NCBI GenBank assembly: GCA_024919035.1
Contig: CP103442.1
Coordinates: forward strand, 868,001 to 932,000
Source of the DNA: Methylophilaceae bacterium LSUCC0401
GTDB lineage: Bacteria; Pseudomonadota; Gammaproteobacteria; Burkholderiales; Methylophilaceae
Reading direction: 5' to 3'
DNA: 64,000 nucleotides
A program made the translations under genes and the position numbers. Under the pieces are notes generated by a model, which searched no databases, was not told where the DNA came from, and saw only the letters and a program-made list of their open reading frames with translations. Positions 39,523 to 48,764 of the stretch are shown here, in pieces; within the stretch, counting starts at the first letter, position 1, and each line of letters starts with the position of its first letter.

Positions 39523-40212
39523 TTACCATCTTTTATTAGATGTTTCAATTAAGGGTTTTAATTTTTCTGCAATCGATTCCCGAGCTCTAAATATTCTCGA
39601 ACGCACAGTTCCGATTGGGCAATCCATAATCTCAGCAATTTCTTCATAGCTCAAACCATCCATTTCGCGAAGGGTAATGGCTGACCTTAACTCTTCAGGA
39701 AGATGTTCAATGGTATCGTTAACGGTTGCTGCAATTTCCTTGGTCATCATAGCGCTCTCGGGAGTTTCGTATGACCTTAAATCACCCGCATCATCAAAAT
39801 TCTCAATATCTTCAAGCTCTACCTCATTCATCGCCTTTGGTCTGCGACCGAGAGCCATTAAATGATTTTTAGCGGTGTTCACGCCAATCCGGTAAAGCCA
39901 GGTATAAAAAGCACTGTCGCCACGGAAATTATTTATCGCACGGTATGCCTTGATAAAAGAGTCTTGAACTATGTCTTCTATTTCAGACTGATCGCGCACC
40001 ATTCTCGAAAGTAAACGGTATAACTTTTTGTGATATTTTTCTACAAGGATGCCAAAAGCCTGTTTGTCACCTTTTTGGACTTTTTCTACAAGTTTTTGAT
40101 CTATTTCGCGCTCCGGATTTTTCGGAGGAAAATTCATATTATTCTTATTTTGTGTGTCAGATTTTTCACTGTACACTCTTCTATTAGATTCAACAACTTT
40201 TAGATTATGCAT
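39523..40212 (-). CDS. rpoE: RNA polymerase sigma-E factor
   Basis: A 229-residue ECF sigma factor. Region 2 (ILVEKYHKKLYRLLSRMVRD..EIEDIVQDSFIKAYRAINNF) and region 4 (LPEELRSAITLREMDGLSYEEIAEIMDCPIGTVRSRIFRARE) are complete. It carries about 25 more N-terminal residues than E. coli RpoE. The ATG at 40210-40212 has a good AAGGA 7 nt upstream, while the next ATG (40135-40137) has none, so I keep the longer form. The gene is divergent from nadB, as in E. coli. Confidence 0.93.
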   Translation of the reverse strand: MHNLKVVESNRRVYSEKSDTQNKNNMNFPPKNPEREIDQKLVEKVQKGDKQAFGILVEKYHKKLYRLLSRMVRDQSEIEDIVQDSFIKAYRAINNFRGDSAFYTWLYRIGVNTAKNHLMALGRRPKAMNEVELEDIENFDDAGDLRSYETPESAMMTKEIAATVNDTIEHLPEELRSAITLREMDGLSYEEIAEIMDCPIGTVRSRIFRARESIAEKLKPLIETSNKRW

Positions 40213-40241
40213 TCTATATTCCTTGTTTATACTTGTGATAG

Positions 40242-40257
40242 CCTTTCAATCGAAAGG
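40242..40257. promoter_or_regulatory. Palindrome in the rpoE-nadB intergenic region
   Basis: CCTTTC-AATC-GAAAGG, perfect 6-bp arms, in the 58-nt gap between divergent rpoE and nadB. It could be an operator; GAAAGG also lies 13 nt before the nadB start. Confidence 0.3.
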
Positions 40258-40270
40258 TTCAAATAATTAC

Positions 40271-41854
40271 ATGCAATTTGATGTCTTAATCATAGGGGCC
40301 GGTCTTGCAGGACTCTCTTCTGCACTAAAATTTGCTCCCAATATAACAGTTGCCATTGTTGTTAAGAGGCAGCTATCACTCAGCTCCAGCCACTGGGCTC
40401 AAGGTGGTGTGGCTGGAGCGATTAACAATGATGATAATTTTGATTTGCATGAACAAGACACGATTTCAGCTGGGGCTGGTTTATGTCAATTGGAAACTGT
40501 AAGGCATGTCGTTCGAAATAGCGATTTATGCATTCAATGGCTCATAGACCAGGGAGTTGAATTCACAAAAATTGATGGCAAAAATTCTCTTCATCTAACG
40601 CGAGAAGGGGGTCATTCATTAAATCGAATAGCGCATGTCGCTGATTTTACCGGCAAAGCCATACAAGATAATTTGATCCAAAAGGCCCTCCAACAGAAGA
40701 ATATCACTGTGTTTGAGGAGCATTCAGCCGTAGATTTAATTGTCTCGACCAAGCTAAACAATAAAGATTTACCAGAGAGATGCCTGGGTGCGTATATTTT
40801 AGAAAATCGAACAGGGAAGGTGTTTACCATTTCTGCAAAAAAAACTATTTTAGCTACCGGAGGAGCTTCAAAAGCTTATTTGTATACCACCAACCCTCCG
40901 GTAAGTACAGGTGATGGAGTTGCTATGGCATGGCGTGCTGGATGTGAAATTCGAAATATGGAATTCATTCAATTTCATCCAACTTGCCTCTATCACCCCA
41001 TGGAGCGCTCTTTTTTAATATCCGAAACTGTTCGTGGTGAAGGCGGAATCCTTCTCCTTCCGAATGGTGAAAAATTTATGCACAAATATCATGAGTTAGC
41101 AGATCTCGCTCCTCGGGATATTGTAGCTCGAGCAATTGATAGCGAAATGAAACAATATGGTTTAGAACATGTGTATTTAGATATATCCATGCTGGACAAA
41201 GCATATATTAAAAAAAGGTTTCCAAGTATTTACTCACATTGCTTAAAACTCGATATTGATATGACCTGTGAGCCAATCCCTGTTGTTCCTGCAGCGCATT
41301 ATTCATGTGGTGGGGTGGCAACTGACCTCAATGCTATGACAACCCTTGAGGGATTATATGCCGTAGGCGAAACAGCTTGTACAGGACTTCATGGAGCGAA
41401 TAGACTAGCCAGTAATTCTTTGCTTGAATGTTTAGTCTTTTCATCCTCAGCAGTTAAACATATTTCTGAGAATCTTAACTTCAAGCATACACCTCTCCCG
41501 GAATGGGATGAAAGTCGTGTGTCCAATCCCGATGAAGCTGTGATGATTTTGCAAGTTTGGAATGAGCTGAGAAGATTTATGTGGAACTATGTCGGTATTG
41601 TTCGCACAAACCAACGCCTTAAACGGGCATATGATCGAATTGAACTGTTAAAAGATGAGGTACAACATTATTATAATAATTTTCATATCAGCGCTGACTT
41701 GATTGAACTCAGAAATTTACTTCAAGTGTCTGAATTAATCGTAATTTCTGCGCTTCAAAGAAAAGAAAGTCGAGGCCTACATTTTAGCAAAGACTACCCA
41801 CTGAAAGCAGAAAAAGCAGTTGATACAGTGATACAATTAAATAAAAAAAGTTAG
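40271..41854 (+). CDS. nadB: L-aspartate oxidase
   Basis: NadB oxidises aspartate to iminoaspartate in the first step of NAD synthesis. I start at ATG 40271 because MQFDVLIIGAGLAGLSS begins the FAD-binding fold; an upstream GTG at 40154 would add 39 residues overlapping rpoE without a function. 527 residues. FAD site GAGLAGLSS, active-site region SSSHWAQGGVAG, HTREGGHS and a substrate loop with ANRLASNSLLECLVF. Member of the succinate-dehydrogenase flavoprotein family. Confidence 0.95.
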   Translation: MQFDVLIIGAGLAGLSSALKFAPNITVAIVVKRQLSLSSSHWAQGGVAGAINNDDNFDLHEQDTISAGAGLCQLETVRHVVRNSDLCIQWLIDQGVEFTKIDGKNSLHLTREGGHSLNRIAHVADFTGKAIQDNLIQKALQQKNITVFEEHSAVDLIVSTKLNNKDLPERCLGAYILENRTGKVFTISAKKTILATGGASKAYLYTTNPPVSTGDGVAMAWRAGCEIRNMEFIQFHPTCLYHPMERSFLISETVRGEGGILLLPNGEKFMHKYHELADLAPRDIVARAIDSEMKQYGLEHVYLDISMLDKAYIKKRFPSIYSHCLKLDIDMTCEPIPVVPAAHYSCGGVATDLNAMTTLEGLYAVGETACTGLHGANRLASNSLLECLVFSSSAVKHISENLNFKHTPLPEWDESRVSNPDEAVMILQVWNELRRFMWNYVGIVRTNQRLKRAYDRIELLKDEVQHYYNNFHISADLIELRNLLQVSELIVISALQRKESRGLHFSKDYPLKAEKAVDTVIQLNKKS

Positions 41855-41862
41855 GAAAAAAA

Positions 41863-42345
41863 ATGAAAGTCTCAATGAACACTGTGGTTACCATCGATTT
41901 TGAACTCACAGACAGTGATGGAAAAACTTTAGAAAAAAGTAAAGAGCCAATTTCATACCTTCACGGGGGTTTCGACAATATTTTTCCCAAAATTGAGGAA
42001 GCTATCCATGGCAAAGCCCAAGGGGATGAGGTAGAGGTATCACTTGAACCGAAAGATGCTTTTGGAGAATACGACGAAGACTTAGTAAACATTGAATCTG
42101 CCGATAAATTTCCCGAGAAAAATGTTAAAGTGGGCATGCAATTTGAGGGAGAGGATGAATCAGGTGATGTGGTCGTATTTACTGTTACTGATATCGCGGA
42201 TGGTAAAGTTGTTGTTGATGGCAACCATCCTTATGCCGGACAAAGGGTCATGTTTAAGGCAAAAATTGTGGAGGTTCGCTCAGCCAATCAAGAAGAAATT
42301 CAACATAAACATGTCCACGGTCCTGGTGGACACCATCATCATTGA
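41863..42345 (+). CDS. slyD: FKBP-type peptidyl-prolyl isomerase, SlyD-like
   Basis: A 160-residue cytoplasmic proline isomerase/metallochaperone. The N-terminal FKBP domain (VVTIDFELTDSDGKTLE, YLHGG) has the IF (insert-in-flap) domain in the middle. The tail is histidine-rich (KHVHGPGGHHHH), as for SlyD nickel binding, but much shorter than in E. coli. It lies 8 nt after nadB. The last codons overlap suhB by 7 nt on the other strand. Confidence 0.9.
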   Translation: MKVSMNTVVTIDFELTDSDGKTLEKSKEPISYLHGGFDNIFPKIEEAIHGKAQGDEVEVSLEPKDAFGEYDEDLVNIESADKFPEKNVKVGMQFEGEDESGDVVVFTVTDIADGKVVVDGNHPYAGQRVMFKAKIVEVRSANQEEIQHKHVHGPGGHHHH

Positions 42346-43142
42346 TGTTTCAATTCATCACTCATGTGTTTTTGCACAATCTTAATAAAATCATCATAAA
42401 TTTTTCCATTAGAAGCGAGAATATTGCCTGTTTTCAGCCAAGCTTGTTTTTCGTTAAAATCAGAAACAATGCCCCCTGCTTCCTTCACCAATAAAGCTCC
42501 CGCTGCAATATCCCATTTAGATAAACCTATCTCCCAAAAACCATCAAACCAACCGGCAGCAACATAGGCTAAATCCAGAGCTGCAGAACCAGGTCTTCTA
42601 ATTCCTGAAGTGCTGAGCACCATTTCCTCAAACATTTTTAAGTAGCTCGGTAAATGAGAAAAATCTCTGAAAGGAAACCCAGTTCCAATAATAGACTCTT
42701 TTAATTTTGTCTTTTTTGAAACTCTGAGACGCCTATCATTTAAAAAGGCACCCCTGCCTTTTGTTGCTGTAAATAAGTCATTACGATTTGGGTCATAAAT
42801 AACTGCTTGGGTGATTTCACCTTTATGCATTAGCGCAATAGAAACACAATATTGAGGATATTGATGAAGAAAATTTGTTGTACCATCTAATGGATCAATG
42901 ATCCAAATAAACTCGGAATTATTATCATTAAATCCAGACTCTTCTCCCAAAAAACCGTGAGTGGGATATGCCGCTTTTAGCGTATCGATAATTATTTCTT
43001 CAGAAGCTAAATCAACTTCAGATACGAAATCATTAGCAGATTTGTTTTTTACTGTTAACTGATCGATATCCTCTGCAGCTCTTAATATCATTGAGCCCGC
43101 TTTTCGAGCTGCTTTAACTGCAGTATTGAGCATTGGGTGCAT
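42339..43142 (-). CDS. suhB: Inositol-1-monophosphatase family protein SuhB
   Basis: A 267-residue Mg-dependent phosphatase. FLGEES, DPLDGTTNFLHQYPQYCVSIAL and WDIAAGALLVKEAGG are the three metal-site motifs. In E. coli SuhB also joins the rRNA antitermination complex, which would fit the boxA seen upstream of 16S here. It is divergent from trmJ, the conserved suhB/trmJ/isc arrangement. Confidence 0.94.
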   Translation of the reverse strand: MHPMLNTAVKAARKAGSMILRAAEDIDQLTVKNKSANDFVSEVDLASEEIIIDTLKAAYPTHGFLGEESGFNDNNSEFIWIIDPLDGTTNFLHQYPQYCVSIALMHKGEITQAVIYDPNRNDLFTATKGRGAFLNDRRLRVSKKTKLKESIIGTGFPFRDFSHLPSYLKMFEEMVLSTSGIRRPGSAALDLAYVAAGWFDGFWEIGLSKWDIAAGALLVKEAGGIVSDFNEKQAWLKTGNILASNGKIYDDFIKIVQKHMSDELKHQ

Positions 43143-43198
43143 TTTTTTTCCGTACGAATTTCTTAATTAATAATAATGTGTCATTCTAATGGAATAAA

Positions 43199-43933
43199 AT
43201 GAATTCAAAAAAAGAAATTTACAAAAATATAACTTTTGTTCTGTCCCATACCAGTCACCCTGGGAATATTGGCGCCGCGGCAAGGGCAATGAAAACGATG
43301 GGCTTTAATAAACTTACGTTATTATGTCCAGAAAAATTTCCTCATTCAGAAGCAGATGCATTAGCCTCAGGAGCTACAGATATTTTAGAAAAAGCAAAGG
43401 TTTTTACCAATATCGAGGAGGCCTTAGCTCATAACAATATTATTGTTGGATTTACGGCACGTAGGCGTGAATTAACTCAAGCACACCTGTCTTCGGATGA
43501 GGTAGCTAAAAAAATAATTAAGCTTGGTATGACTAATAAAATTGGGCTGTTTTTTGGTAATGAAACTTCAGGTCTGTCTAATGATGAAATTCAACACTGT
43601 CATTATTTAGGCTATATTGATGCCAACAAGAGCTATTCCTCCCTTAATTTATCTCAAGCAGTTCAGGTAATAGCCTATGCCCTTCGACAGGAGATCAATC
43701 TAAAAGAATTTAATATCACAGCTAAAGAGAGAGCAATAGCCAGCTTTACCGAGCAGAATGGTTTTTATGCACACCTTGAAGATACATTAAAAAATTTAGA
43801 GTTATACGATGAAGTTCAAGGCAAAAGACTCATGCATCGAATACGACTAATGTTTAATAGAATTCAAATGGATAAAGATGAAGTCAATATTCTTAGAGGA
43901 ATATTAAATCAAATTAATAAAAAAATTGATTAG
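43199..43933 (+). CDS. trmJ: tRNA (cytidine/uridine-2'-O-)-methyltransferase TrmJ
   Basis: A 244-residue SPOUT methyltransferase that modifies position 32 of tRNA. SPOUT motifs: VLSHTSHPGNIGAAARAMKTMGF at the N-terminus, LFFGNETSGLS in the middle and YSSLNLSQAVQVIAY. The 80-residue C-terminal extension is typical of TrmJ. It stands upstream of cysE and the isc genes, as it precedes iscR in E. coli. Confidence 0.92.
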   Translation: MNSKKEIYKNITFVLSHTSHPGNIGAAARAMKTMGFNKLTLLCPEKFPHSEADALASGATDILEKAKVFTNIEEALAHNNIIVGFTARRRELTQAHLSSDEVAKKIIKLGMTNKIGLFFGNETSGLSNDEIQHCHYLGYIDANKSYSSLNLSQAVQVIAYALRQEINLKEFNITAKERAIASFTEQNGFYAHLEDTLKNLELYDEVQGKRLMHRIRLMFNRIQMDKDEVNILRGILNQINKKID

Positions 43934-44005
43934 AAACCAACTATTTTAGTCAGTTATTATTTGTGATAACATTCTAATTCTATTTTTACTTGCAATACAA
44001 AAATT

Positions 44006-44653
44006 ATGTTTTTTAAACAATTTCGAGATGATTTAGCTGTTGTTTTTCAAAGAGACCCTGCAGCTCGAAACTTTATTGAAATTTTGATGACCTACCCTGG
44101 GGTCCATGCCGTCCTTTTACATCGGCTTGCTCACCGTTTGTGGTTATTGAAATTAAAATTGATTGCACGCATGGTTTCGCATCTTGGACGCTTTCTCACT
44201 GGGATAGAAATACATCCGGGTGCAAAAATTGGGCAAAGATTTTTTATTGATCATGGCATGGGAGTTGTGATAGGAGAAACTTCAATTATTGGCAATGATT
44301 GTACCCTTTACCATGGAGTAACGCTTGGAGGTACAACTTGGAAAAAAGGCAAAAGACATCCAACACTTAGTGATAACGTCGTGATTGGTGCGGGGGCCAA
44401 AGTATTGGGTCCAATAATAATAGGTAAAAATTCGAAGATAGGTTCTAATGCCGTCGTTGTGTCCGACATTCCTGAAGATTCTACTGCTGTGGGTATTCCA
44501 GCCAAAATTATCGAAAGCGACCAAACTTTAAATAAATTTAGCGCCTATGCTGTTGGTAAGGATCCGTCTGATCCTGTTCTCAAGTCAATTGACGAGATTC
44601 TAGCCTTGCTCGACAAACAACAAAAAGAAATCGACTCTTTAAAACAAAAATAA
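44006..44653 (+). CDS. cysE: Serine O-acetyltransferase
   Basis: CysE makes O-acetylserine, the precursor that CysM or CysK turns into cysteine. 215 residues. An N-terminal helical part is followed by a left-handed beta-helix with hexapeptide repeats ([41 protein letters not shown]). It is inserted between trmJ and iscR, so cysteine supply is tied to Fe-S assembly. No site for cysteine feedback inhibition was assessed. Confidence 0.94.
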   Translation: MFFKQFRDDLAVVFQRDPAARNFIEILMTYPGVHAVLLHRLAHRLWLLKLKLIARMVSHLGRFLTGIEIHPGAKIGQRFFIDHGMGVVIGETSIIGNDCTLYHGVTLGGTTWKKGKRHPTLSDNVVIGAGAKVLGPIIIGKNSKIGSNAVVVSDIPEDSTAVGIPAKIIESDQTLNKFSAYAVGKDPSDPVLKSIDEILALLDKQQKEIDSLKQK

Positions 44654-44670
44654 TTGAACTTTATCAATTA

Positions 44671-44695
44671 ATAGTTGATCAAAATAGTCAAGTTT
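44671..44695 (+). promoter_or_regulatory. IscR type-1 binding site
   Basis: ATAGTTGATCAAAATAGTC followed by AAGTTT matches the known type-1 IscR pattern (ATASYYGACTRWWWYAGTCRRSTAT) at about 22 of 25 positions. It overlaps the -35 of the iscR promoter, so [2Fe-2S]-IscR should repress its own operon. Confidence 0.8.
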
Positions 44696-44704
44696 TTATA
44701 TAAT
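44675..44704 (+). promoter_or_regulatory. iscR promoter
   Basis: TTGATC (44675-44680), 18-nt spacer, perfect TATAAT (44699-44704). Transcription should start at about 44711-44712, which is the ATG of iscR itself. A second TATAAT (44705-44710) ends one base before the ATG. No Shine-Dalgarno is present. Confidence 0.6.
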
Positions 44705-44711
44705 TATAATT

Positions 44712-45194
44712 ATGAAATTAACGACAAAAGGTAGATTTGCAGTTTCTGCAATTTTAGACATTGCCCTCAATCAAAAACAGGGTCCTGTTACGCTGCTTGC
44801 CGTATCTGAAAGACAAGGTATTTCTTTGTCTTATCTGGAGCAGTTATTCAGTAAACTTAGAAGACGAGAAATAGTATCTAGCATTAGGGGTCCTGGTGGA
44901 GGATACAAAATCATCAGAGCTTATACTGAAATTACAGTCAGGCAAATTATTGCAGCTGTTGATGAAAAAATTGATGCTACGCAATGTGGGGGTACAGAAA
45001 ATTGTCACGCAGGAAATCGATGCATGACCCACGATTTATGGATTTCAGTCAACAAAAAAATATTAAGTTATCTTGATAGCTTATCGCTTCAAGATTTGTA
45101 CGATAACTATCACATCAGTCAGAACGATAAAAAAGATCATCGAATTGATTTCTTCGAAAATCATTATACGAAAGATAATGGAGTTAGAGTTTGA
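44712..45194 (+). CDS. iscR: Fe-S cluster-sensing regulator IscR
   Basis: A 160-residue Rrf2-family repressor. A winged helix occupies about residues 1-60 (TTKGRFAVSAILDIA; GPGGGYKI). The [2Fe-2S] ligands are Cys92, Cys98, Cys104 and His107, at the same positions as E. coli IscR. The cluster-bound form represses isc; apo-IscR acts elsewhere. Its stop overlaps the TTG start of the next gene. Confidence 0.96.
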   Translation: MKLTTKGRFAVSAILDIALNQKQGPVTLLAVSERQGISLSYLEQLFSKLRRREIVSSIRGPGGGYKIIRAYTEITVRQIIAAVDEKIDATQCGGTENCHAGNRCMTHDLWISVNKKILSYLDSLSLQDLYDNYHISQNDKKDHRIDFFENHYTKDNGVRV

Positions 45195-46330
45195 GTTCGC
45201 TTTATTTTGATAATAATGCAACGACTATGGTTGATCCTGAGGTGATACAGAGCATGCAAGAGTGCTGGAGCTCACAACTTGGAAATCCATCAAGTAATCA
45301 TTCCTTTGGTCGAAAAGCTCACCAACTTGTGGAAGAAGCAAGAATCAAGGTAGCAAATGCAGTGGGCGCTTTACCCAAAGAAGTCTTTTTTACATCCAGT
45401 GGAAGTGAAAGTAACAATTGGTTCGTTAATGGCATGGCAAAAGTGAATCCAGATGCCAAATTTTTTTATGGCGCGACTGAGCATCCTTGTATCTCTAAAC
45501 CGATGCAACAACTTCAAAATATTGGAATTTTTTCTGAAGTCATACCGGTGAAAACATCCGGGGAAGTTGATGAAACATTTTTTAAAAAATTAAATAAAAA
45601 TGACATCAATATTGTCAGTTTAATGTATGTAAATAATGAATCAGGCGTTATTCATGACCTAAAAAAAATAAAAGAAAATTTAGGCAGCAATGTTTTAATG
45701 CATAGCGATGCAGTGCAGGCTCTCGGAAAAATTAAATTGGAGTTTAATGATCTAAATTTAGATGCGATGAGTATTTCAAGTCATAAAGTAAATGGTCCCC
45801 AAGGTATTGCGGCTTTAGTTATAAAAAATGGGTTAGATATTGAACCGCTAATCTATGGTGGAGGACAAGAGTCTGGGTTAAGAAGTGGTACTGAAAATAT
45901 TGCATCTATTGTTGGTTTTGGAAAAGCTTGCGAACTTGCCAAAGAGAAATTAAAAAAAACAGTTCATTTAAAAGAATTAAGAGATTTTTTTGAAAAAAAT
46001 ATCAAGCTCTTGGGTGGAGTTATTTTTGCTGAAGCCAGTCCAAGAGTTAGCAACACCAGTTTTTTTGGTTTCCCAAATATTGATGGGGCAACACTGATAA
46101 CTGCTTTAGATAAACATGGAATCGGTATTGCCAGTGGATCGGCTTGTTCCTCGAATAATAAAGAACCAAGTCATGTCCTCTTAGCGATGGGAATAGAAGA
46201 TCAACAAGCACAAAGTGCAGTTCGATTGAGTCTTGGCGACCAAAATACGAAAGAAGATATTGTTTTCTTGCTGGAAAAAATTAAATTAGAGGTTAACCGC
46301 TTATTAACCTACACTTCAATACTGAATTAA
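45191..46330 (+). CDS. Second cysteine desulfurase (NifS-like) in the isc operon
   Basis: A 379-residue PLP-dependent desulfurase, distinct from the IscS that follows. YFDNNATTMVDPEV opens the fold, the PLP lysine is in SSHKVNGPQG, and the catalytic cysteine is in GSACSSNNKEPSH. TTG at 45191 overlaps the iscR TGA (TTGA), so it should be translationally coupled. It is much diverged from IscS and lacks the IscS C-terminal LSPLWEM region that docks IscU. Its acceptor is unknown: tRNA thiolation or a special cluster pathway are possible. Confidence 0.85.
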   Translation: MSSLYFDNNATTMVDPEVIQSMQECWSSQLGNPSSNHSFGRKAHQLVEEARIKVANAVGALPKEVFFTSSGSESNNWFVNGMAKVNPDAKFFYGATEHPCISKPMQQLQNIGIFSEVIPVKTSGEVDETFFKKLNKNDINIVSLMYVNNESGVIHDLKKIKENLGSNVLMHSDAVQALGKIKLEFNDLNLDAMSISSHKVNGPQGIAALVIKNGLDIEPLIYGGGQESGLRSGTENIASIVGFGKACELAKEKLKKTVHLKELRDFFEKNIKLLGGVIFAEASPRVSNTSFFGFPNIDGATLITALDKHGIGIASGSACSSNNKEPSHVLLAMGIEDQQAQSAVRLSLGDQNTKEDIVFLLEKIKLEVNRLLTYTSILN

Positions 46331-46343
46331 ATAAGGAAAAAAA

Positions 46344-47555
46344 ATGAAATTACCGATTTATATGGACTATTCAGCGACCACCCCAGTTGACAAGAGGGTA
46401 GCTGAAAAAATGATTCCGTTTATCACTGAGGAATTTGGTAATCCTGCGTCCAGAAGTCATCCGTATGGATGGACAGCTGAAAAAGCAGTTGAAGAAGCGC
46501 GAAGGCATGTTGCTGATCTTGTTAATGCTGACCCTAAAGAAATTGTTTGGACCAGTGGTGCTACTGAATCAAATAATCTTGCTATTAAAGGCATCGCCGA
46601 ATTTTATAGCAAAGATAAAGGTAAACATATTATTACTATAGCCACTGAACATAAAGCTGTAATTGATGCATTTAGAGAGCTAGAGAGAATTGGTTATGAG
46701 GCAACTTATCTCACTCCTGAACCTAATGGCTTAATTAATATTGAAAAGTTTAAAGCTGCAATAAGGCCTGATACGGTTTTAGCTTCAGTGATGTTTGTAA
46801 ATAACGAAATCGGTGTGATTCAAGATATTCATTCACTTGGAAATATTTGTAGAGAGCATAATGTAATTTTCCATGTGGACGCTGCTCAAGCCACTGGAAA
46901 AGTTGATATCGACTTAACCAAATTACCTGTGGATGTCATGAGTTTTTCTGCTCACAAAACTTATGGTCCTAAAGGCATTGGTGCCTTGTATGTTAGACGC
47001 AAACCAAGAATTAGACTGCAAGCTCAAATGCATGGTGGAGGCCATGAGCGTGGAATGCGTTCAGGAACATTAGCTACTCATCAAATTGTCGGTATGGGGG
47101 AAGCTTTTAAGATTGCAAAAGAAGAGATGCATGATGAAAATAAAAGAATTAAAAAACTACATGATCAATTATTAAAAGGACTCACAGAAATTGAAGAGGT
47201 TTATGTGAATGGTGATCTTAACCATAGAGTTCCCCACAATCTCAACATTAGTTTTAATTATGTTGAAGGAGAGTCTTTAATTATGGCTATTAAAGATATT
47301 GCGGTCTCTAGCGGATCTGCATGTACATCTGCCAGTTTAGAGCCTAGTTATGTTCTAAGAGCTTTAGGGCGGTCTGATGAATTAGCACATAGCTCAATTC
47401 GGTTTTCAATCGGACGTTACACCACTGAAGAGGATATCAATCATGCAATAGGTTTATTAAAACAGAAAATTGGCAAATTAAGAGAGTTATCCCCTCTTTG
47501 GGAGATGTTCAAAGATGGTGTTGATCTTGAAAAAGTTGAGTGGGCTGCTCATTAA
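46344..47555 (+). CDS. iscS: Cysteine desulfurase IscS
   Basis: The main sulfur donor for Fe-S clusters and thio-tRNA. 403 residues. The PLP lysine is in [14 protein letters not shown], the catalytic cysteine in [21 protein letters not shown], and the C-terminus ends [22 protein letters not shown], the E. coli-type IscU-docking tail. An AAGGAAAAAA ribosome site precedes the ATG. Confidence 0.97.
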   Translation: MKLPIYMDYSATTPVDKRVAEKMIPFITEEFGNPASRSHPYGWTAEKAVEEARRHVADLVNADPKEIVWTSGATESNNLAIKGIAEFYSKDKGKHIITIATEHKAVIDAFRELERIGYEATYLTPEPNGLINIEKFKAAIRPDTVLASVMFVNNEIGVIQDIHSLGNICREHNVIFHVDAAQATGKVDIDLTKLPVDVMSFSAHKTYGPKGIGALYVRRKPRIRLQAQMHGGGHERGMRSGTLATHQIVGMGEAFKIAKEEMHDENKRIKKLHDQLLKGLTEIEEVYVNGDLNHRVPHNLNISFNYVEGESLIMAIKDIAVSSGSACTSASLEPSYVLRALGRSDELAHSSIRFSIGRYTTEEDINHAIGLLKQKIGKLRELSPLWEMFKDGVDLEKVEWAAH

Positions 47556-47571
47556 ATAAAGGAGAAATTAA

Positions 47572-47949
47572 ATGGCTTATAGCGATAAAGTTTTAGATCA
47601 TTATGAAAATCCAAGAAATGTTGGATCTTTAGATAAAAATGATCCCAATGTAGGGACTGGAATGGTAGGTGCTCCAGCGTGTGGTGATGTCATGAAATTA
47701 CAAATTAAATTAGGCAAAAATGGGCTTATAGAGGATGCTAAATTTAAAACATATGGATGTGGTTCAGCCATAGCATCTAGTAGTTTAGTGACTGAAATGC
47801 TTAAAGGTAAAACTCTTGATGAAGCAGAATCAATTAAAAATTCTGCTATCGCTGAAGAACTTGCATTACCTCCTGTAAAAATTCATTGTTCTGTATTAGC
47901 GGAAGATGCGATTAAAGCTGCTATTAATGATTTGAAAAGTAAAAAATAA
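47572..47949 (+). CDS. iscU: Fe-S scaffold protein IscU
   Basis: 125 residues. The three cluster cysteines are in GAPACGDVM, TYGCGSAI and KIHCSVLA, with the conserved Asp in the first. LPPVK just before the third cysteine is the HscA recognition motif. Clusters form here from IscS sulfur. Confidence 0.97.
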   Translation: MAYSDKVLDHYENPRNVGSLDKNDPNVGTGMVGAPACGDVMKLQIKLGKNGLIEDAKFKTYGCGSAIASSSLVTEMLKGKTLDEAESIKNSAIAEELALPPVKIHCSVLAEDAIKAAINDLKSKK

Positions 47950-48273
47950 ATGGCAATCTCTTTAACAAAAAAAGCCGCAGAAAGAGTTGATAAATACCTA
48001 AAAAACCGGGGTAAGGGGATTGGGTTAAGATTGGGTGTAAAAACCACAGGATGCTCAGGAATGGCTTATACTCTTGAGTTTTTGGACCAGCAAAACCCAG
48101 AAGATGTGGTATTCGAAAGTAATAATATAAAAATTTATGTTGATCCCAAGAGCCTAGTTTATATTGATGGAACTGAACTTGATTTTACCCGTGAGGGTAT
48201 TAATGAGGGGTTTAAATTTAATAACCCCAATGTGAAAGATGAATGTGGTTGTGGTGAAAGTTTTACTGTGTAA
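47950..48273 (+). CDS. iscA: A-type Fe-S carrier IscA
   Basis: 107 residues. Three conserved cysteines: one in TTGCSGMAY and the pair in ECGCGESF. The ATG follows the iscU stop directly. The stop overlaps hscB (TAATG). Confidence 0.96.
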   Translation: MAISLTKKAAERVDKYLKNRGKGIGLRLGVKTTGCSGMAYTLEFLDQQNPEDVVFESNNIKIYVDPKSLVYIDGTELDFTREGINEGFKFNNPNVKDECGCGESFTV

Positions 48274-48764
48274 TGAAGTTTTTTGAAATCTTTGAAATAA
48301 AACCTTCATTTAAAATCTGTCAAAATAATCTAAAAAAGAAATTTTTGGAGTTGCAAAAAAAATATCATCCAGACAATTACGCATCAGCTTCTGATCATGA
48401 GAAAACTCTAGCTTTACTTAATTCATCAATGATTAATGATGGATTTGAGATTTTGAAGGATGATTTAAAAAGAGCTGAGTATTTGCTTAAATGTAATAAG
48501 ATAGAGCAAAATAACCGAACAAATCCTGAGTTCCTCATTAAACAAATGGAATATGAAGATTATCTTGAAGAGAATGCTCATCATTTAAATAAAATTGAGA
48601 TGCTTCACAAAGAAATAGTACAAATTCTTGAATGTGAAATCGAAAAACTTGCAATCTTATTTAATCAGAAAAATCTGGTTGAAGCATCAAATAAAATGAA
48701 TGAATTAATATTTCTAAGCAAATTCAAGACAAAATTAAAACATAGGATGCATCAAATCATTTAA
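48273..48764 (+). CDS. hscB: Co-chaperone HscB
   Basis: A 163-residue J-protein that delivers IscU to HscA. The J-domain HPD is seen in [10 protein letters not shown] (about residues 34-38). The C-terminal helical bundle follows. Its stop overlaps the start of hscA (TAATG). More AT-rich and lysine-rich than E. coli HscB, as are its neighbours. Confidence 0.92.
   Translation: MKFFEIFEIKPSFKICQNNLKKKFLELQKKYHPDNYASASDHEKTLALLNSSMINDGFEILKDDLKRAEYLLKCNKIEQNNRTNPEFLIKQMEYEDYLEENAHHLNKIEMLHKEIVQILECEIEKLAILFNQKNLVEASNKMNELIFLSKFKTKLKHRMHQII

Noticed and set aside
40154-40270. N-terminal extension of nadB from a GTG start
   Set aside because: It overlaps rpoE on the other strand, encodes a hydrophobic stretch foreign to NadB, and the ATG at 40271 sits exactly at the FAD-binding fold.
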